A stretch of 64,000 nucleotides of DNA from JAEZBP01 sp963832725 (GCA_963832725.1 CAWHVG010000005.1:1116001-1180000), one strand, 5' to 3'. Positions 18,485 through 29,160 are shown, numbered from the stretch's first letter. The notes: generated by a model from the letters alone, not told the origin. A program made the numbers and translations.

Positions 18485-19132
18485 GTGGTCCGGCGCGACG
18501 CAACGTGTCGCAGAACCCCGCCGACGCCCAAGCGAGCAAGCATCGGCGCGCTGCTCTCACTGATGGCGCTCTTGGCGGGCTGCCGCCCGGAGCAGCAATC
18601 AGTAACGCCGGAGATCGAGCACACCTGGTGGGAGCGCATCGATACCGGCACATGGTGGTTCAAGGGCGGAAAGTCCTCCAAGGAATCTCCACTGACGGGC
18701 TGTGACGCACTCTCGCCAGGATACGCGACGATACGGGTTCATGGCCTGGAAGCGCTCGACGACTTCAACGCCCGCATCCTGGACTGTGATGCCTACTTCT
18801 CTTGGGCAGGAGGATGGCCCACACAGCTCTTCCAGAAGGCCCTCTCGCGAGTGGCTGACTGCTCGGCGTACCAGCTAGATGGGTGGGACGGCTTCACGCT
18901 CGGCGAATCCACTCTCCATCTTCGCGTGCTTACCCGTGACGACGGCGCTCTGCTCGCGACGTTCGACGCGCGCTGGCCACCGGATCTCGACGAAGTGACG
19001 ATCGGACCGACGCCGATGCGCATCGTGGATCCAGACGGCGTACCGCTCCTACGAACCCTCTCCACCGACTGCCCGGATGGCGGCCGGGAACGCCGCTGTC
19101 CACACTTTCTCGAGCCGAGGAGAGAGCGGTGA
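18485..19132 (+). CDS. Lipoprotein of unknown function
   Basis: GTG 18485 follows GGAGG at 18472-18476. The 215-residue product has a lipoprotein signal ending MALLAGC (Cys near residue 33). The mature part has several Trp and Cys residues (TWWERIDTGTWWFKGG; GCDALSPGYATIRVHG) and no recognised domain. It lies two bases after the peptidase frame and overlaps the next lipoprotein gene by GTGA, so the three genes probably form one unit. Confidence 0.65.
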   Translation: MVRRDATCRRTPPTPKRASIGALLSLMALLAGCRPEQQSVTPEIEHTWWERIDTGTWWFKGGKSSKESPLTGCDALSPGYATIRVHGLEALDDFNARILDCDAYFSWAGGWPTQLFQKALSRVADCSAYQLDGWDGFTLGESTLHLRVLTRDDGALLATFDARWPPDLDEVTIGPTPMRIVDPDGVPLLRTLSTDCPDGGRERRCPHFLEPRRER

Positions 19133-19569
19133 AGGCCCCCGTGCAACGCGCTGCGTTCGTCGCGAGCGTCGCGCTCGCCAGCGCATGCAACCCTTCCGCA
19201 TTCGATCCAGTCGACGTCGAGCGTCACGGGGAGCTCACCAACGACGACGCCCAGGCACCGCACGACGGCTCGCGCTACGACACCTATCCTCTTCAGGTCG
19301 AAGCGGGATGGCAGATCCGGGTGGAGCTGCGGAGCGACGCGTTCGACACCTACCTCTGGCTCACCGCCCCGGAGCGGCCGTGGCCCTTCGAGGATGACGA
19401 CGGGCTACCGGGAACCGACAGCGCGATCTCGGTGACGGCTCGAACGGGAGGCACGTACCGCGTGATCGCGAACAGCTTCGAGGCATCCGGTCGGGGCCCG
19501 TACACACTGCGGATCGTGGCCGGGCCGAACGCGTGGGGCGAGACGTCGGCGGCTCCGGCGCCTCATTGA
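19129..19569 (+). CDS. Small lipoprotein with PPC-like beta domain
   Basis: GTG 19129 overlaps the previous stop. The 146-residue product has a lipoprotein signal ending LASAC (Cys near residue 21) followed by a compact beta-rich domain: YDTYPLQVEAGWQIRVELRS, FDTYLWLTAP and TGGTYRVIANSF. This pattern matches bacterial pre-peptidase C-terminal (PPC) domains, which often accompany secreted peptidases. That fits the metzincin-like gene upstream. Function otherwise unknown. Confidence 0.7.
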   Translation: MKAPVQRAAFVASVALASACNPSAFDPVDVERHGELTNDDAQAPHDGSRYDTYPLQVEAGWQIRVELRSDAFDTYLWLTAPERPWPFEDDDGLPGTDSAISVTARTGGTYRVIANSFEASGRGPYTLRIVAGPNAWGETSAAPAPH

Positions 19570-19610
19570 GCCTCCGCTGGCGGCTTCCAGGATGCCCGGC
19601 TCGCCTGCGC

Positions 19611-19760
19611 TCAGGCGGGCGAGCCCGGCTCGTGAACGACGGCCCAGCCAATCTCGGAGGCGAGCGCGCCGGTCTCGGGATCCTGAACCACTCCGAACGC
19701 GCCGGCGACGACGCGCACAGGCTGCACCGAGTCGTCGCGCAGGTCGATGAGTAGTCTATG
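19611..19760 (-). CDS. Possible short coding remnant
   Basis: A minus-strand frame with strongly GC-biased third positions encodes about 50 residues containing VVAGAFGVVQDPETGALAS and ending at TGA near 19611. It overlaps the region just after the methyltransferase stop, and I find no convincing start codon. It may be a small gene, or the methyltransferase C-terminus displaced by an indel. Low confidence. Confidence 0.25.
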   Translation of the reverse strand, partial: HRLLIDLRDDSVQPVRVVAGAFGVVQDPETGALASEIGWAVVHEPGSPA

Positions 19761-19782
19761 GGATCGAGTGATCGACCGGTCG

Positions 19783-20692
19783 TCACGAGCTCGCGGCCCG
19801 ACGTAGCAGGGTATAGCTCGCGAAGAAGGGCTCGCCCCGCGGCCACTCGAGCGCGTCGGCCATCGCACGGACCGCTTCGGTGTCGTCGCAATCGAAGGCC
19901 ATCACCTCGAAGCCCGCCTCGGTGAGCTCCTCGCGAGAGAACGGGCAGCGGCCGTCCGCCCACGTGCGGTACGGGCGGCCGGGGCCGTTGGGCGGCGGCG
20001 TGATGTTGTAGATGAGCACGAGCCCGCCTGGAGCGAGCGCGCGGGCCAGGCCGGCCACGAACTCCCGAATCGGACACGCCCAGATCGATCGCCATCGCGG
20101 GATCGGTGCCGGGACGCGGGTGGATGTAGCCGTTCTTCAGCACGTTCTTCGCGATCCAGAGATCGACGCTGCCGGGCGCGACCTCGACCTCGGCCGGGAA
20201 GCGCCCGATGCACACCTCGGTCGCGTCCGGCGCGGGGCTCAGGCGCTGCTCGTCACGGACCCGTTCGGCGACCTCGATCGCGAGAGGCCGCACGCCGAGC
20301 GCGGCCCACAGCTCGAGCTGCGCGTGCCCGCCCGAGCCGAAGTCGACGATGCGCATCCCCTCGCGCGGCGCGAACCCGGCGTCGGCGAGCACCGACAGCG
20401 GCCTGACGTAGGACAACGGCGGGCCGCCATGGTCGTAGCCCAGGTAGCTCGGCAGCGTGGTCTGGCCCTCGCTCAACCGCGCCTCGCTCGGCAGCGCCAG
20501 CGCGAGCGCCGCGTCGACCCAAGCGCGCACCCAATCGGCCGAGGCGAGGCTGCGCACCGCGCGCGCATCCCGACGCAACGCTCGTTCAGCGCTCGCGTAG
20601 TCGTGCGGCTCGCTCGGCGAGGGGATCGCGCCGCCGCACGCGCTCAGGACCAGCGCCACCACCCACCCCGAGACGCGTCGAGCGCTGCTCAT
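19783..20692 (-). CDS. Lipoprotein with SAM-dependent methyltransferase-like fold
   Basis: The start MSSARRVSGWVVALVLSACGG gives a lipoprotein signal (Cys at about residue 19). The body contains a Rossmann motif I, MRIVDFGSGGHAQLELW, followed by LAIEVAERV and LWIAKNVLKNGYIHP, typical of class I methyltransferases, and a C-terminal part with LARALAPGGLVLIYNI and GFEVMAFDCDD. An inserted A at 20067-20071 (GAATC for GATC) breaks the frame; without it the protein is about 303 residues. A methyltransferase fold behind a lipoprotein signal is odd, because SAM is not expected in the periplasm; it may be a degenerate or repurposed fold. Confidence 0.7.
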
Positions 20693-20768
20693 GAGGAGCT
20701 TCCTCGCACTCCCTTTCCCTCCAGCGCGCGTCACCGCTGGAGGATGCCACGCGCCGTCGCCGCTTCGC

Positions 20769-22155
20769 TCAGGCACCGGCGACCGGCTGCACGCCCACCT
20801 CGTGCGCGAGCCGGACGACGTGCGCGATGACCTGCGCGAGCTGCACGATGACGCCGGGCTGGCGCCGCAGACGCTCGACCACCCAGGGCAGCGCGGACGC
20901 GACGACGCCGCCCTCCTCGAACGAGACCGAGAATCCGGCCGCCTTCAACCAGTCGAGCGTCGCGCGCCCGGCCTCGTCGAGGGGAGGCGGGCCGTGGCCG
21001 TCGGTGGTGCTCGGGACCCACCCCGCCAGCACCACCTCGGCGTAGGTCGGATACTCGGCGGAGACACCGAAGATGCGAACCGGGGAGACCGAGAGCACGC
21101 CCGCGTAGCCCCACGCGTCCAGTGAGACGACCGCGAAGCGTGGTCCACCCAAGAGCTTGCGGATGTCGAACGGACCGGCCCAGTGGGCGTCGAGCCAGCT
21201 CACGAAATCCTCGATCCGGGTCGAGACCTGTCCGTGGAACTGCGTGGCGAGCTGCGTCAGGCCGCGCCGCCCGCTCTGGCGTCGCCGCCACCAGCGAAGT
21301 CCGAGGGCCGCGCCCGCGGCCGCGGCGAGGCTGACCACCACCATGACGACGACCATCACCGGCCAGAACGCGGCCGTCCTTCGGGCCATCAGCACGATGT
21401 AGAAGAGGAAGACGAAGGGTACCGGGGCGAAGGGGGAGATAGGAGAGGAGCGGCCCCAGGCGCATCGTCGACCGGGCGGAGGTGCCAGCGTTCATCATGC
21501 CGTGCCGCTCGGCCCGATAGCGCTCGAGCGCCGCCCGCCGTCGCTCGGCGCGCGCGGCGTCGAGGCTCCGCACCATCACGGTCTTCGAGGGCATCAGCGC
21601 CCCGCCGCAGTAGCGGCAGGTGTGCACCTGTTCCCCGGCGACGAGCTGATTGGGCGCGCCGCAGTGCGGGCAGGCCACCTTGCTGACCAGCCGCGGACCG
21701 TGCTCGGCGCCCTTGCGCTCGCGCCTCGATCGCGCCCACTTCGAGGCGCCGATCGCGCCGAGCGCCAGGAGCAGCATGCACGGGCTGGCGATGGCGCGGA
21801 GGAAGCCGCTGATGGCCGGCGGCACCCGGACGTCCGCCATCATCAGCAGCAAGGGCGGCACCGAAACGCAAAAGGACACGAGCAGTGTCAGCGGGACGAA
21901 CATCATCGAAAGCCGCGATCCGCCGTCGTTCCGTTCGCTCCACTTCCACGCCTCTTGGCGGTCGGCGTCGGCGGCGCGCATCTCGGCGAAGACGTCCTGC
22001 CGGTACTGTCGCACCTCGTGAACGGCGCTACCGGTCAGCATCTGCTGCGCGCCACAGTATGGGCAGAACACGGCGGCGGCCAAGGTTTGCAGCGGGAACG
22101 CCCCACCGCAGCTCGAGCATCGGATTCCGTGCCCTCGCGAAGTGTTGCCGGTCAT
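20769..22155 (-). CDS. Zinc-ribbon membrane protein
   Basis: The start at MTGNTSRGHGIRCSSCGGAF gives two zinc ribbons: CSSC...CPYC near the N-terminus and CPHC...CRYC near residue 150. Between them lie two hydrophobic segments (MMFVPLTLLVSFCVSVPPLL and a second near residue 120), and a third follows near residue 250 (FWPVMVVVMVVVSLAAAA). The C-terminal 170 residues form a soluble domain with IEDFVSWLDAHWAGPFDI. A C5 run near 21433 that should be C4 breaks the frame. Total about 462 residues. Function unknown. Confidence 0.65.
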
Positions 22156-22218
22156 CGTGAGCCCATCATCGCCCACTCACGCGGGCGGATGCGCCCTTTC
22201 TCAGCCACCGGCTCGCGC

Positions 22219-25200
22219 TCAGCGAACGGTGCCGGTGACCGCCTCCAGCCGCGACTCCCGCCGGACGCGCGCCCGGCCGACGATGACGCGCTCGTCGCGC
22301 AGCGTGAAGGGGATGGTCCGCTCTTCGCCGAGCAGCCGGACGCGGAGCTCGCCGCGCACCAGCCGCGTGTCCGAAGGGATCGGTACGGTCCACTTCGATG
22401 GTGTAGCTGCCCGGAGCGGTCCAGCGCAGGCCGAGCCGCTCGTGGCCTTCGCGATTCACGTCCTCGCCGACCACGGTGGTGCGGCCGCCCATCCAGCTCA
22501 GCCGCGTGCCGTGGGAGGTGACGATGGTGACGTCGAGGTCGACCCGCTCGTCCCACTCCGCGTCGATGGTGAAGTCCCCGCGGAAGCGACGGGTCTCGTC
22601 GTCCTCGGCGGCGGCGCGCTCGGCGCGGGTGCGCACGCTCGGCTCGCGGACGGCGTCCATCAAGCGCTGCGCCGCCCCGTCCCGGCCCAGCGCCCGCTCG
22701 CAGCGCATCGCCGCCGCCAGCGCGTCCGGGTCGGCACCATCGATGTCCGCCAACGCGATCCGATGCGCGCACGCCCGCTCCGGCTGCCCGGCCCGCTCGA
22801 ACGCATCCGCCAGGCGCTTCTGCAGCGATTCGCTGTCGGGCTCGAGATCCACCGTCCCGGTCAGCGTGCGGAGCGCCTCGTCCCGCCGGCCGAGCCGACC
22901 GAGGAGATCGGCCTTCGCCGTCAGCGCCTCCGCGTCCTGCCGGTCGCGCGCCAGCCACGCCTCGGCGACCTCCAGCGCGCGCGTCAGCTCGCCGGCCCGG
23001 CTCAGCCGCCGCACCGCCTCGCGATGGCGGTCACGGCTGTCCTCGTTCTCCTCCAGCGCCTGCTCGGCCCGCCGCGCCGCCTCGCGCTCGGAGGTGGTCG
23101 GCTCGGAGCTCGGCCGGAATCTCGCCGGCGCGATACCAGACGCGGTGCATCCAGCGTCCGGGCCGGCGAGGCTGCGGCCGGAACCGGGGCTGGGGCGGCG
23201 CCGGCGCCGGCTGAGCAGCCGGGCCTCCGGGCGCCGGCATGTCGCGCCACTGCCAGCTCCGCGCCGTCGACGACGCGCTCGACTCCGGACGCGCACCGCC
23301 ACCGCCACCGAAGGCGTTCATCCCGCCCACGAGAATCCGCATCCGCCGCGCGCGGGCGGGCAGCAGGCGCGGCGGAGTGTCGCCGGCGAGAATGCCGAGC
23401 GACCCGACCCGGCAGCACGTACCCGCCGCGACCCCCCGTCGCCTGGCCCTCGGCCAGCACGCCGCCAGCGACCTCGAGCGCTCCGTCGGCGCCGCCCTCG
23501 ACCACGTCCTCCTCACCCGTCCACTCGGGCGCGCTCTCGTTGCGGTCGACCCGGAACGCGCGGAACATCGCCTCGCTCTCGAGCACGAGGAGCGACGTGT
23601 AGCGGCTCATCACGCCGTACGCCTTGGAGAGCGCGATCACCTTCGCGCGATCCTCACCGCGGCCGCCGAGCTGGAGCTCCTCGATCCGCCCCGCCGCCCA
23701 CAGGCGCGGCACGAAGCGGTTGCCCGCCGCGTCGGTCGGCACGAGCTGCACGGCGTAGCGCTGCTCGAAGGGCCGACCGGCCACCGTCCCGTGCAGCACG
23801 ACGTTCCCGTCCACACGATCCCAATCCATGCGGGCGACGACCGTCACCTCTTCGCCCGCCCGGATGGTGGGCAGCTCCGCCGGCGCCACGTCCGAGAGCC
23901 CGTCCGGCAGCTCGACCCGCGGCGCCTCCAACGACACGCCGTAGGTGGACTCGACCACGCTCATCGCCGCCACCGACGTGCGCTCCCCGGGCACGTAGGG
24001 GAGGTAGTGACCGCCGCCCGCCCGCGCGATGGCGGAGAGCGCCAGCGTGTCCGCGTCGTTGCCCACACCGACCGTGCTCACCGCGACGTGCTCTCCGTCG
24101 GCCAGCTCCCGCACCTCCTGCGCGAGCGAGGCCGCGCGGCGGTAGCCCACCGTCGCCGTTCCGTCGCCGACGTAGATGATCTCGAGCTCGCGACCGTCTT
24201 GCCGCTGCCCTCGCACGTTGGCGACCGCCTCGCGCAACACGGCCACGAGATCGGACGCGCCGGCCGGCTGCACGGAGCCGAGCCACTGCGCTGCCTGCGC
24301 CGCCGCCTGGCCGCTCGGCGCCTGCACGCCGCCCGGCATCGCGCGACACGCGTAGTCGCACGCCAGCACGGCGAAGCGATCCCGCCGGTCCAGCTCGCCG
24401 ACCACCCGCGCCGCCAGCTCCGACGCCCGCTGATAGCGCTCGCCCACCATCGACTGACTGGAGTCGACGACGATCACGTAGTCGCGATCGCGCCGCGCCG
24501 TCGCCCGCGGCAGCTGGGGCCGGAGCGAGAACGCCACGTAGGGCCGCGCGTCCTCGGCGAGCTGTCGCTGCGCGTCGAGCACCTCGCGATCCTGCTCCCG
24601 GCTGTGCTCGGGAGGGGCCGCCGCCGCATCGCCACGATAAGTCCAGTAGCTCAGCTCGCGCTGGGCGCCGGGCAGCTCGTACTCCACGACGAGATCGCCC
24701 TTGGGCATGAAGCCCTCCTCGCTCATGCGCAGGCGCGTCGCGTCGTCCTCGGCGGCCGAGGTCACCCGATAGCCGCTCGCGTTCACCCGCTCGGCGCCCG
24801 CCACGCGGACGTCGACGTCGAAGCGACCGATCCGCGTCGAACCGTCCGCCGAGTGCGCGAGCGGATAGACGTAGCGCCGCTCGCCTCCGTCGGGCGGCAC
24901 CGTCTGCGTGTAGGCCAGGATGACGCGGCGCTCGCCGTGGGCCGGGATCGGGAAGACCCGCAGCTCGAACTGCCCCCCGCGCTGCCACTCCAGGATCGCC
25001 GGGTCGTGCCAAGGGCCCGGCACCCAGATGAACTCCTCGTCGTTCCGCCGCTGATGGCGCGGCGTGGCGTTGCGGATCACGCCGCGCCAGATCCGCGCCG
25101 CGCGATCACGCTCCACGAACGAGCCGTCCTGCATCTCGCCGTCCACGTCGAGCGCGAGGCGGGCGATCTGCGCGTCGGCCGGCAGCGGGAAGCGGTAGAC

Positions 25201-26589
25201 GCCCTCCAGCGTGTGATCGCCGTCGTTCGAGAAGACCTCCTCGATCTCCGTGCGGGCCACGTTGCCGACGATGCGCACCCTCACCGAGTGCTGCGCCAGC
25301 GTCAGGGGATGATCGTGATCCTGGTGCTCGCCGGGACGGTGCGCGCGCAGCGACCCGATGCCGGGCAGAACGACGTCGTCGCTCCGGCGCACCTCGCCGC
25401 CGAGCTCCGACCAGGCCATCGCCCGCGCCATGTCCGCGACCGGCGCGACCTGGGGCTCGCCTTCCGGTCGCAACAAGGCCTCTTCGCCCTCGCGCACCTC
25501 GGCCGTCCCGCCGCTCTTCGACGCCACCGAGACCACACCGCGGCTCACCCGGACGTTGGTCACATCGGCCGTGACGGCCAGCTCGAGCTTGGTGCCCAGC
25601 ACCTCCACCTGCCCGGTGTCGGTGTGGAAGAAGACGTGCGGCGCGCCCTCGATGTGCGCGATGTCGGCCACCGAATCGCCGCGCGCGATGCGGAAGCTGC
25701 GCGGCGCGTCGCTCATCAACGCGAGCTCCGTCGCGTGGTTGAGCACCACCTTCGAGCCGTCCGCCAGCATCAGCCGCGCCCGGGTCCGGTCGTCGGTCCG
25801 CACGGTGGCTCCCGCCGGGACGGCCTCGCCGGCGGCGAGCGCCACGAAGCCGTCGCTGCCGGGCCGCTGGATGGCGACGCCGCTCTGACCGTCGTCGGCC
25901 GCACGGTCGATGCTCTGGAGCGAGCCCTCGATGCCCTGGATCGCCAGCGCCGGCGCCGGCGGCGTGTCGCCCTCGCCTCCCGAGAGCATCACCGCCAAGA
26001 GCCCCGCCGCCGCCAGCGCGGCCACGCCCACGAACGAGACGGCAATCACCCGACCGCGCGCCGACTTCTTCGGCGGAGAGGCGACGTTCCGGGTCTCGGT
26101 GTGCGGCACCTCGGAAGGGCCGGCCGGCCGCGTCGCCGCCAGCGTCGGATCGACGGCCTGAGGCGCGACCGGCGCCGCGACCGACTGCGACGCGACCGAC
26201 TGCGACGCGACCGACTGCGACGCGACCGACTGCGACGCGACCGGCGCTGGCAGGGTGGCCGCCAGCGTCGGATCGCCGGGCGAGCGCTCTTCCATCGCGC
26301 GCCGCGCCTCGTCGGGCGCCGCGAACCCGGGCGACGTGCTCCGCCCGCCCGCGCTGGGCCCGCCGTCGAGCGCAGCCATCAGTCGCGCTTCGAGATCCGG
26401 AGGCGGCACGTAGTCCGCGCCGGCGTCCCGGAGCTGCGCCGCGACGTCGGCGGACTCGTGCCGCAGGTCGCGCGCCTCGTCGTCGTCGGCGAGGAAGTCG
26501 GCGTGTCGCTCGAGCGCGTCCTGCTCGCCGTCCACCACCGGGGCGAGCTCGTCCAGGAACGCCTCGTACTTCGCTGCCCTGTCGTTCAT
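22219..26589 (-). CDS. Giant anti-sigma-like FecR-VIT-VWA membrane protein
   Basis: About 1,450 residues after repair. Layout: a cytoplasmic N-terminus (residues 1-170) with an anti-sigma-like helix region and four VASQS repeats; one membrane segment at about 175-200; a FecR domain at about 225-390 (GATVRTDDRTRARLMLADGS); a VIT domain at about 430-570 (ARTEIEEVFSNDGDHTLEGV); a VWA domain at about 700-890 with the metal-site motif VVDSSQSM; and a C-terminal TPR-like and beta region ending in ESRLEAVTGTVR. Frame breaks occur near 23415, at 23117-23121 (GAATC for GATC) and near 22381. The ATG overlaps the stop of the ECF sigma gene, so this is probably its membrane-spanning regulator. Confidence 0.8.
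26176..26243. repeat. 15-bp in-frame tandem repeat (VASQS)
   Basis: Four exact copies of CGCGACCGACTGCGA (26176-26235) plus a partial fifth lie inside the FecR-VIT-VWA gene. On the coding strand they encode Val-Ala-Ser-Gln-Ser four times in the linker before the membrane segment. The 15-bp period keeps frame, so length variation would change the linker only. Confidence 0.9.
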
Positions 26590-27156
26590 CGTCCGTCCTC
26601 GCTGCCCAAGAGCCCGCGCATCCGCGCCAGCGCCCGGCTGACCCTCTTGCGCGCCGCCGCCTCATCAATCCCCAGATCTCCCGATCTCCCGGTACCCGAG
26701 CCCCGCCTGGTAGCGGAGCACCACGGCGTCCCGCTCCGAAGGCTTGAGCTGCTCGAGCGCGTCTCGGACCCGGCCGGCGCGCCGCTCGGCGTCGAGCAGC
26801 TCGTCCGGCAGCGGCGCCTCCGCGTCGGCGTCGTGGACCAGTCTCAGCCGCCGCTGCCGTCGCACCCGCGTCTCCAGCTTCCGCGCACACTTGCGGCGGG
26901 CGATCCCGAAGAGCCAGGCCCGCACCGAGCCCTCCCCCCGGAACCCGCCCATCGCGTCGTGCGCCGCGATCAGCGTCTCTTGCACGGTCTCCTCGGCTTC
27001 CCCTTGGTCGCCGAGGAGCGCCATGCAGAGCCTCCCCACCGCCGCGCCGTGCTCGCGAGCACAGGCCCCGGCGGCATCTCGATGACGGCCCGCGCGGATC
27101 AGCTCCGCGATCGGATCGGCCGCCATCGCCCCTGCGTGTGCCTCCATCTCGTCCAT
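26586..27156 (-). CDS. ECF RNA polymerase sigma factor
   Basis: The start MDEMEAHAGAMAADPIAEL is chosen because GAGGGG precedes it by seven bases. Region 2 shows GDQGEAEETVQETLIAAHDA and GSVRAWLFGIARRKC; region 4 shows LKPSERDAVVLRYQAGLGYREIG followed by DEAAARKRVSRALARMRGLL. One extra base near 26684 (beside GATC) interrupts region 4. The inferred protein is about 190 residues. The stop overlaps the ATG of the FecR-VIT-VWA gene (ATGA). A 15-base palindrome lies about 40 bases upstream of the start and may be its control site. Confidence 0.85.
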
Positions 27157-27193
27157 CACGTGCCCCTCACACCACGGTTCGTGACCGAATTCG

Positions 27194-27208
27194 TTCACGG
27201 TCCGTGAA
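27194..27208. promoter_or_regulatory. Palindrome upstream of the ECF sigma gene
   Basis: TTCACGG-T-CCGTGAA is a perfect 7-1-7 inverted repeat 38 bases before the sigma factor start. A related half-site (GGTTCGTGACCGAA) lies on its left. It sits between the divergent sigma and lectin genes, so it could control either or both. It could bind a repressor or contain the sigma factor's own promoter. Confidence 0.5.
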
Positions 27209-27412
27209 AATTCGCGCGAAACACCAGCATTCTCGGCATCGACGGGCCCGGCACCGGTCGTGCTAACGTCACGGAGCACACAACGTGACGGACGACGCGC
27301 CGTGTCGCGCCACGGCCGAATGGGGGGCCGGATGTGAGAGGTCGCCCCACGCCAGCTTGCCCCGCGCAGCCGGCGACCTACCTATACGACGCTCGAACCG
27401 AGAGGAGAGTCC

Positions 27413-28408
27413 ATGACCCAGCTCGCGCCCCCCCAGAAGCAGATCGCCCTCGGCAAGAACCGAGACGGCCGCCTCGAAGTCTTCTACGTGAAGCCGAACG
27501 GCGCCCTGCACCACAACTGGCAGGCGCGCGCCAACGGACTCTGGCAGGGCGAGCGCAGCCTCGACGTCAAGGCCACCTGCGTCGCGGTGGGCGAGAACGC
27601 CGATGGCCGCCTCGAGGTCTTCTACGTCTCGCCCGAGGGCGACGTGAAGCACGACTGGCAGCTCGCGCCCGGCGGGGAGTGGAACGGCGCCGAGTCGCTG
27701 GGCGCCCAGGGCCACGCGCTCGACGTGTCGAGCAACGCCGACGGCCGCCTGGAGGTCTTCTGGGTCGGCCGCGACGGCGCCCTCTGGCACGACTGGCAGC
27801 TCGCCCCCAACGGCGACTGGAACGGAAAAGAGAAGCTCGGCGAGGCCGCGGTCGACGTCGCGGTGGGCCGCAACGAGGACGGCCGGCTCGAGGTCTTCTA
27901 CCTCGGCCGCGAAGGCCAGCTCTGGCACGACTGGCAGCTCACCCCCAACGGCGACTGGAACGGCCCCGAGCAGCTCGAAGGCACCGGCAAGCAGGTCTCG
28001 GTCGGCGCCAACGAAGACGGCAGGCTCGAAGTCTTCTGGGTCCGCGCCGACGACGGCCAGGTCCTGCACGACTGGCAGACCGCGCCGAACGGCGACTGGC
28101 ACGGACCGGAGAGCCTGAACGTGGTGGCCAAGCGCATCGCAGTCGCCGAGAACCGCGGCGGCCGCCTCGAAGTCTTCTACATCGACGGCGAAGCGCGCAT
28201 CCGCAACGTCTGGCAAGCCTCGCCCAACGGCGACTGGGGCACCGACGGCGAAGTCCTCGGCGAAAAGGCCAGCGACCTCGCGGTCGGCCAGAACGCCGAC
28301 GGCCGCCTGGAGCTCTTCTACTTCGGCCCCAACGACGACGTCTGGCACAACTGGCAGCCCGCCCCGGGCCGCGGCCCGTGGAGCTCAATCGTCCAGTACG
28401 AGAGCTGA
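27413..28408 (+). CDS. PLL-type seven-bladed beta-propeller lectin
   Basis: The start ATG follows GAGAGGAGAGTCC. The 331-residue product consists of seven repeats of about 46 residues, each with N-x-D-G-R-L-E-V-F-Y/W-V, a variable loop, then L-x-H-D-W-Q-x-x-P-N-G-D-W-x-G. This is the pattern of the DUF346/PLL lectin family (seven-bladed propellers that bind fucose or O-methylated sugars between blades). No signal peptide is present, as in other such lectins released by unusual routes or kept inside the cell. It could recognise prey or self surface glycans. It appears monocistronic. Confidence 0.85.
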   Translation: MTQLAPPQKQIALGKNRDGRLEVFYVKPNGALHHNWQARANGLWQGERSLDVKATCVAVGENADGRLEVFYVSPEGDVKHDWQLAPGGEWNGAESLGAQGHALDVSSNADGRLEVFWVGRDGALWHDWQLAPNGDWNGKEKLGEAAVDVAVGRNEDGRLEVFYLGREGQLWHDWQLTPNGDWNGPEQLEGTGKQVSVGANEDGRLEVFWVRADDGQVLHDWQTAPNGDWHGPESLNVVAKRIAVAENRGGRLEVFYIDGEARIRNVWQASPNGDWGTDGEVLGEKASDLAVGQNADGRLELFYFGPNDDVWHNWQPAPGRGPWSSIVQYES

Positions 28409-28562
28409 ACGTCGTTCGAAGAGCCCGACGAGGCGCGCCGGTCATCAGCCTGCGCGCCTCGCGCAATTCTGTTCTTGCAGGCTCGAGCGCCGAGGCCGGG
28501 CGTGCGGTGGCCGCTGAGCGAGCTGGACCCGCGAGCTGCGAGCCGCCACCGAAGGGCGAACC

Positions 28563-28922
28563 TTGGAGCAACAGCGAGTGGCCCTGATCTACGAAGACCT
28601 TCCTCCTCTCGGTCGATTGCGAGCACAGATCGATCTCGAGTCGGGTGACACCAATCGGATCAGCCAGGCGCTCTTCAGGCTGACGCTCCACAATCCCGAT
28701 CGACCTTGGCTCGAGCGCCTTCTCGAAAACCACCTACGGTCTATCGACCCCAAACTCCGTGCAAGTGCGGCAAGATGTGTCGGACACCTCGCTCGCATTC
28801 ACGGGACGCTCGACCAACAACGATTGCTACCGTTGCTGCTGCTACTCCGAGAGCATCCAGCCACGGTGGGAGCAATGGAAGATGCACTCGATGACATCAG
28901 GATGTTCGTCGGCGCTGTATAG
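28563..28922 (+). CDS. Small HEAT-repeat-like protein
   Basis: A TTG start at 28563 is supported by AAGGG six bases upstream; GTG 28578 is possible. The 119-residue product is all-helical with paired helices, for example LRASAARCVGHLARIHG and RLLPLLLLLREHPATVGAM, resembling HEAT repeats. Small proteins of this type occur as immunity or regulatory proteins next to toxins, but no toxin is recognisable here. No signal peptide. Function unknown. Confidence 0.55.
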   Translation: MEQQRVALIYEDLPPLGRLRAQIDLESGDTNRISQALFRLTLHNPDRPWLERLLENHLRSIDPKLRASAARCVGHLARIHGTLDQQRLLPLLLLLREHPATVGAMEDALDDIRMFVGAV

Positions 28923-29160
28923 CTTCCCCCACTGCGGCACCATCGTCCGTCCTGCGGCACCGTCTCGCCGCCGCGGAACCCTCATCGCCTCTCGCATCCG
29001 CGCGTGCAGAGCGCCCAAACCACGCCCGAAGCGACACAGAAACACAGCCCCCGACAACGCAATGAGCAGGATCGAAAGAGCTCTAACCTGGAGCGGCTCA
29101 GGAGCAATGGTGTCGATGTTCGCGGCCTTTCCGTCCGCGACAGAGCCCCCATCACTCGGG

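Noticed and set aside
23239..27207. Very long open frame on the plus strand (about 1,300 codons)
   Set aside because: It is the antisense shadow of the FecR-VIT-VWA gene; its product is Arg/His/Pro-rich without any domain, as expected for GC-biased mirror frames.
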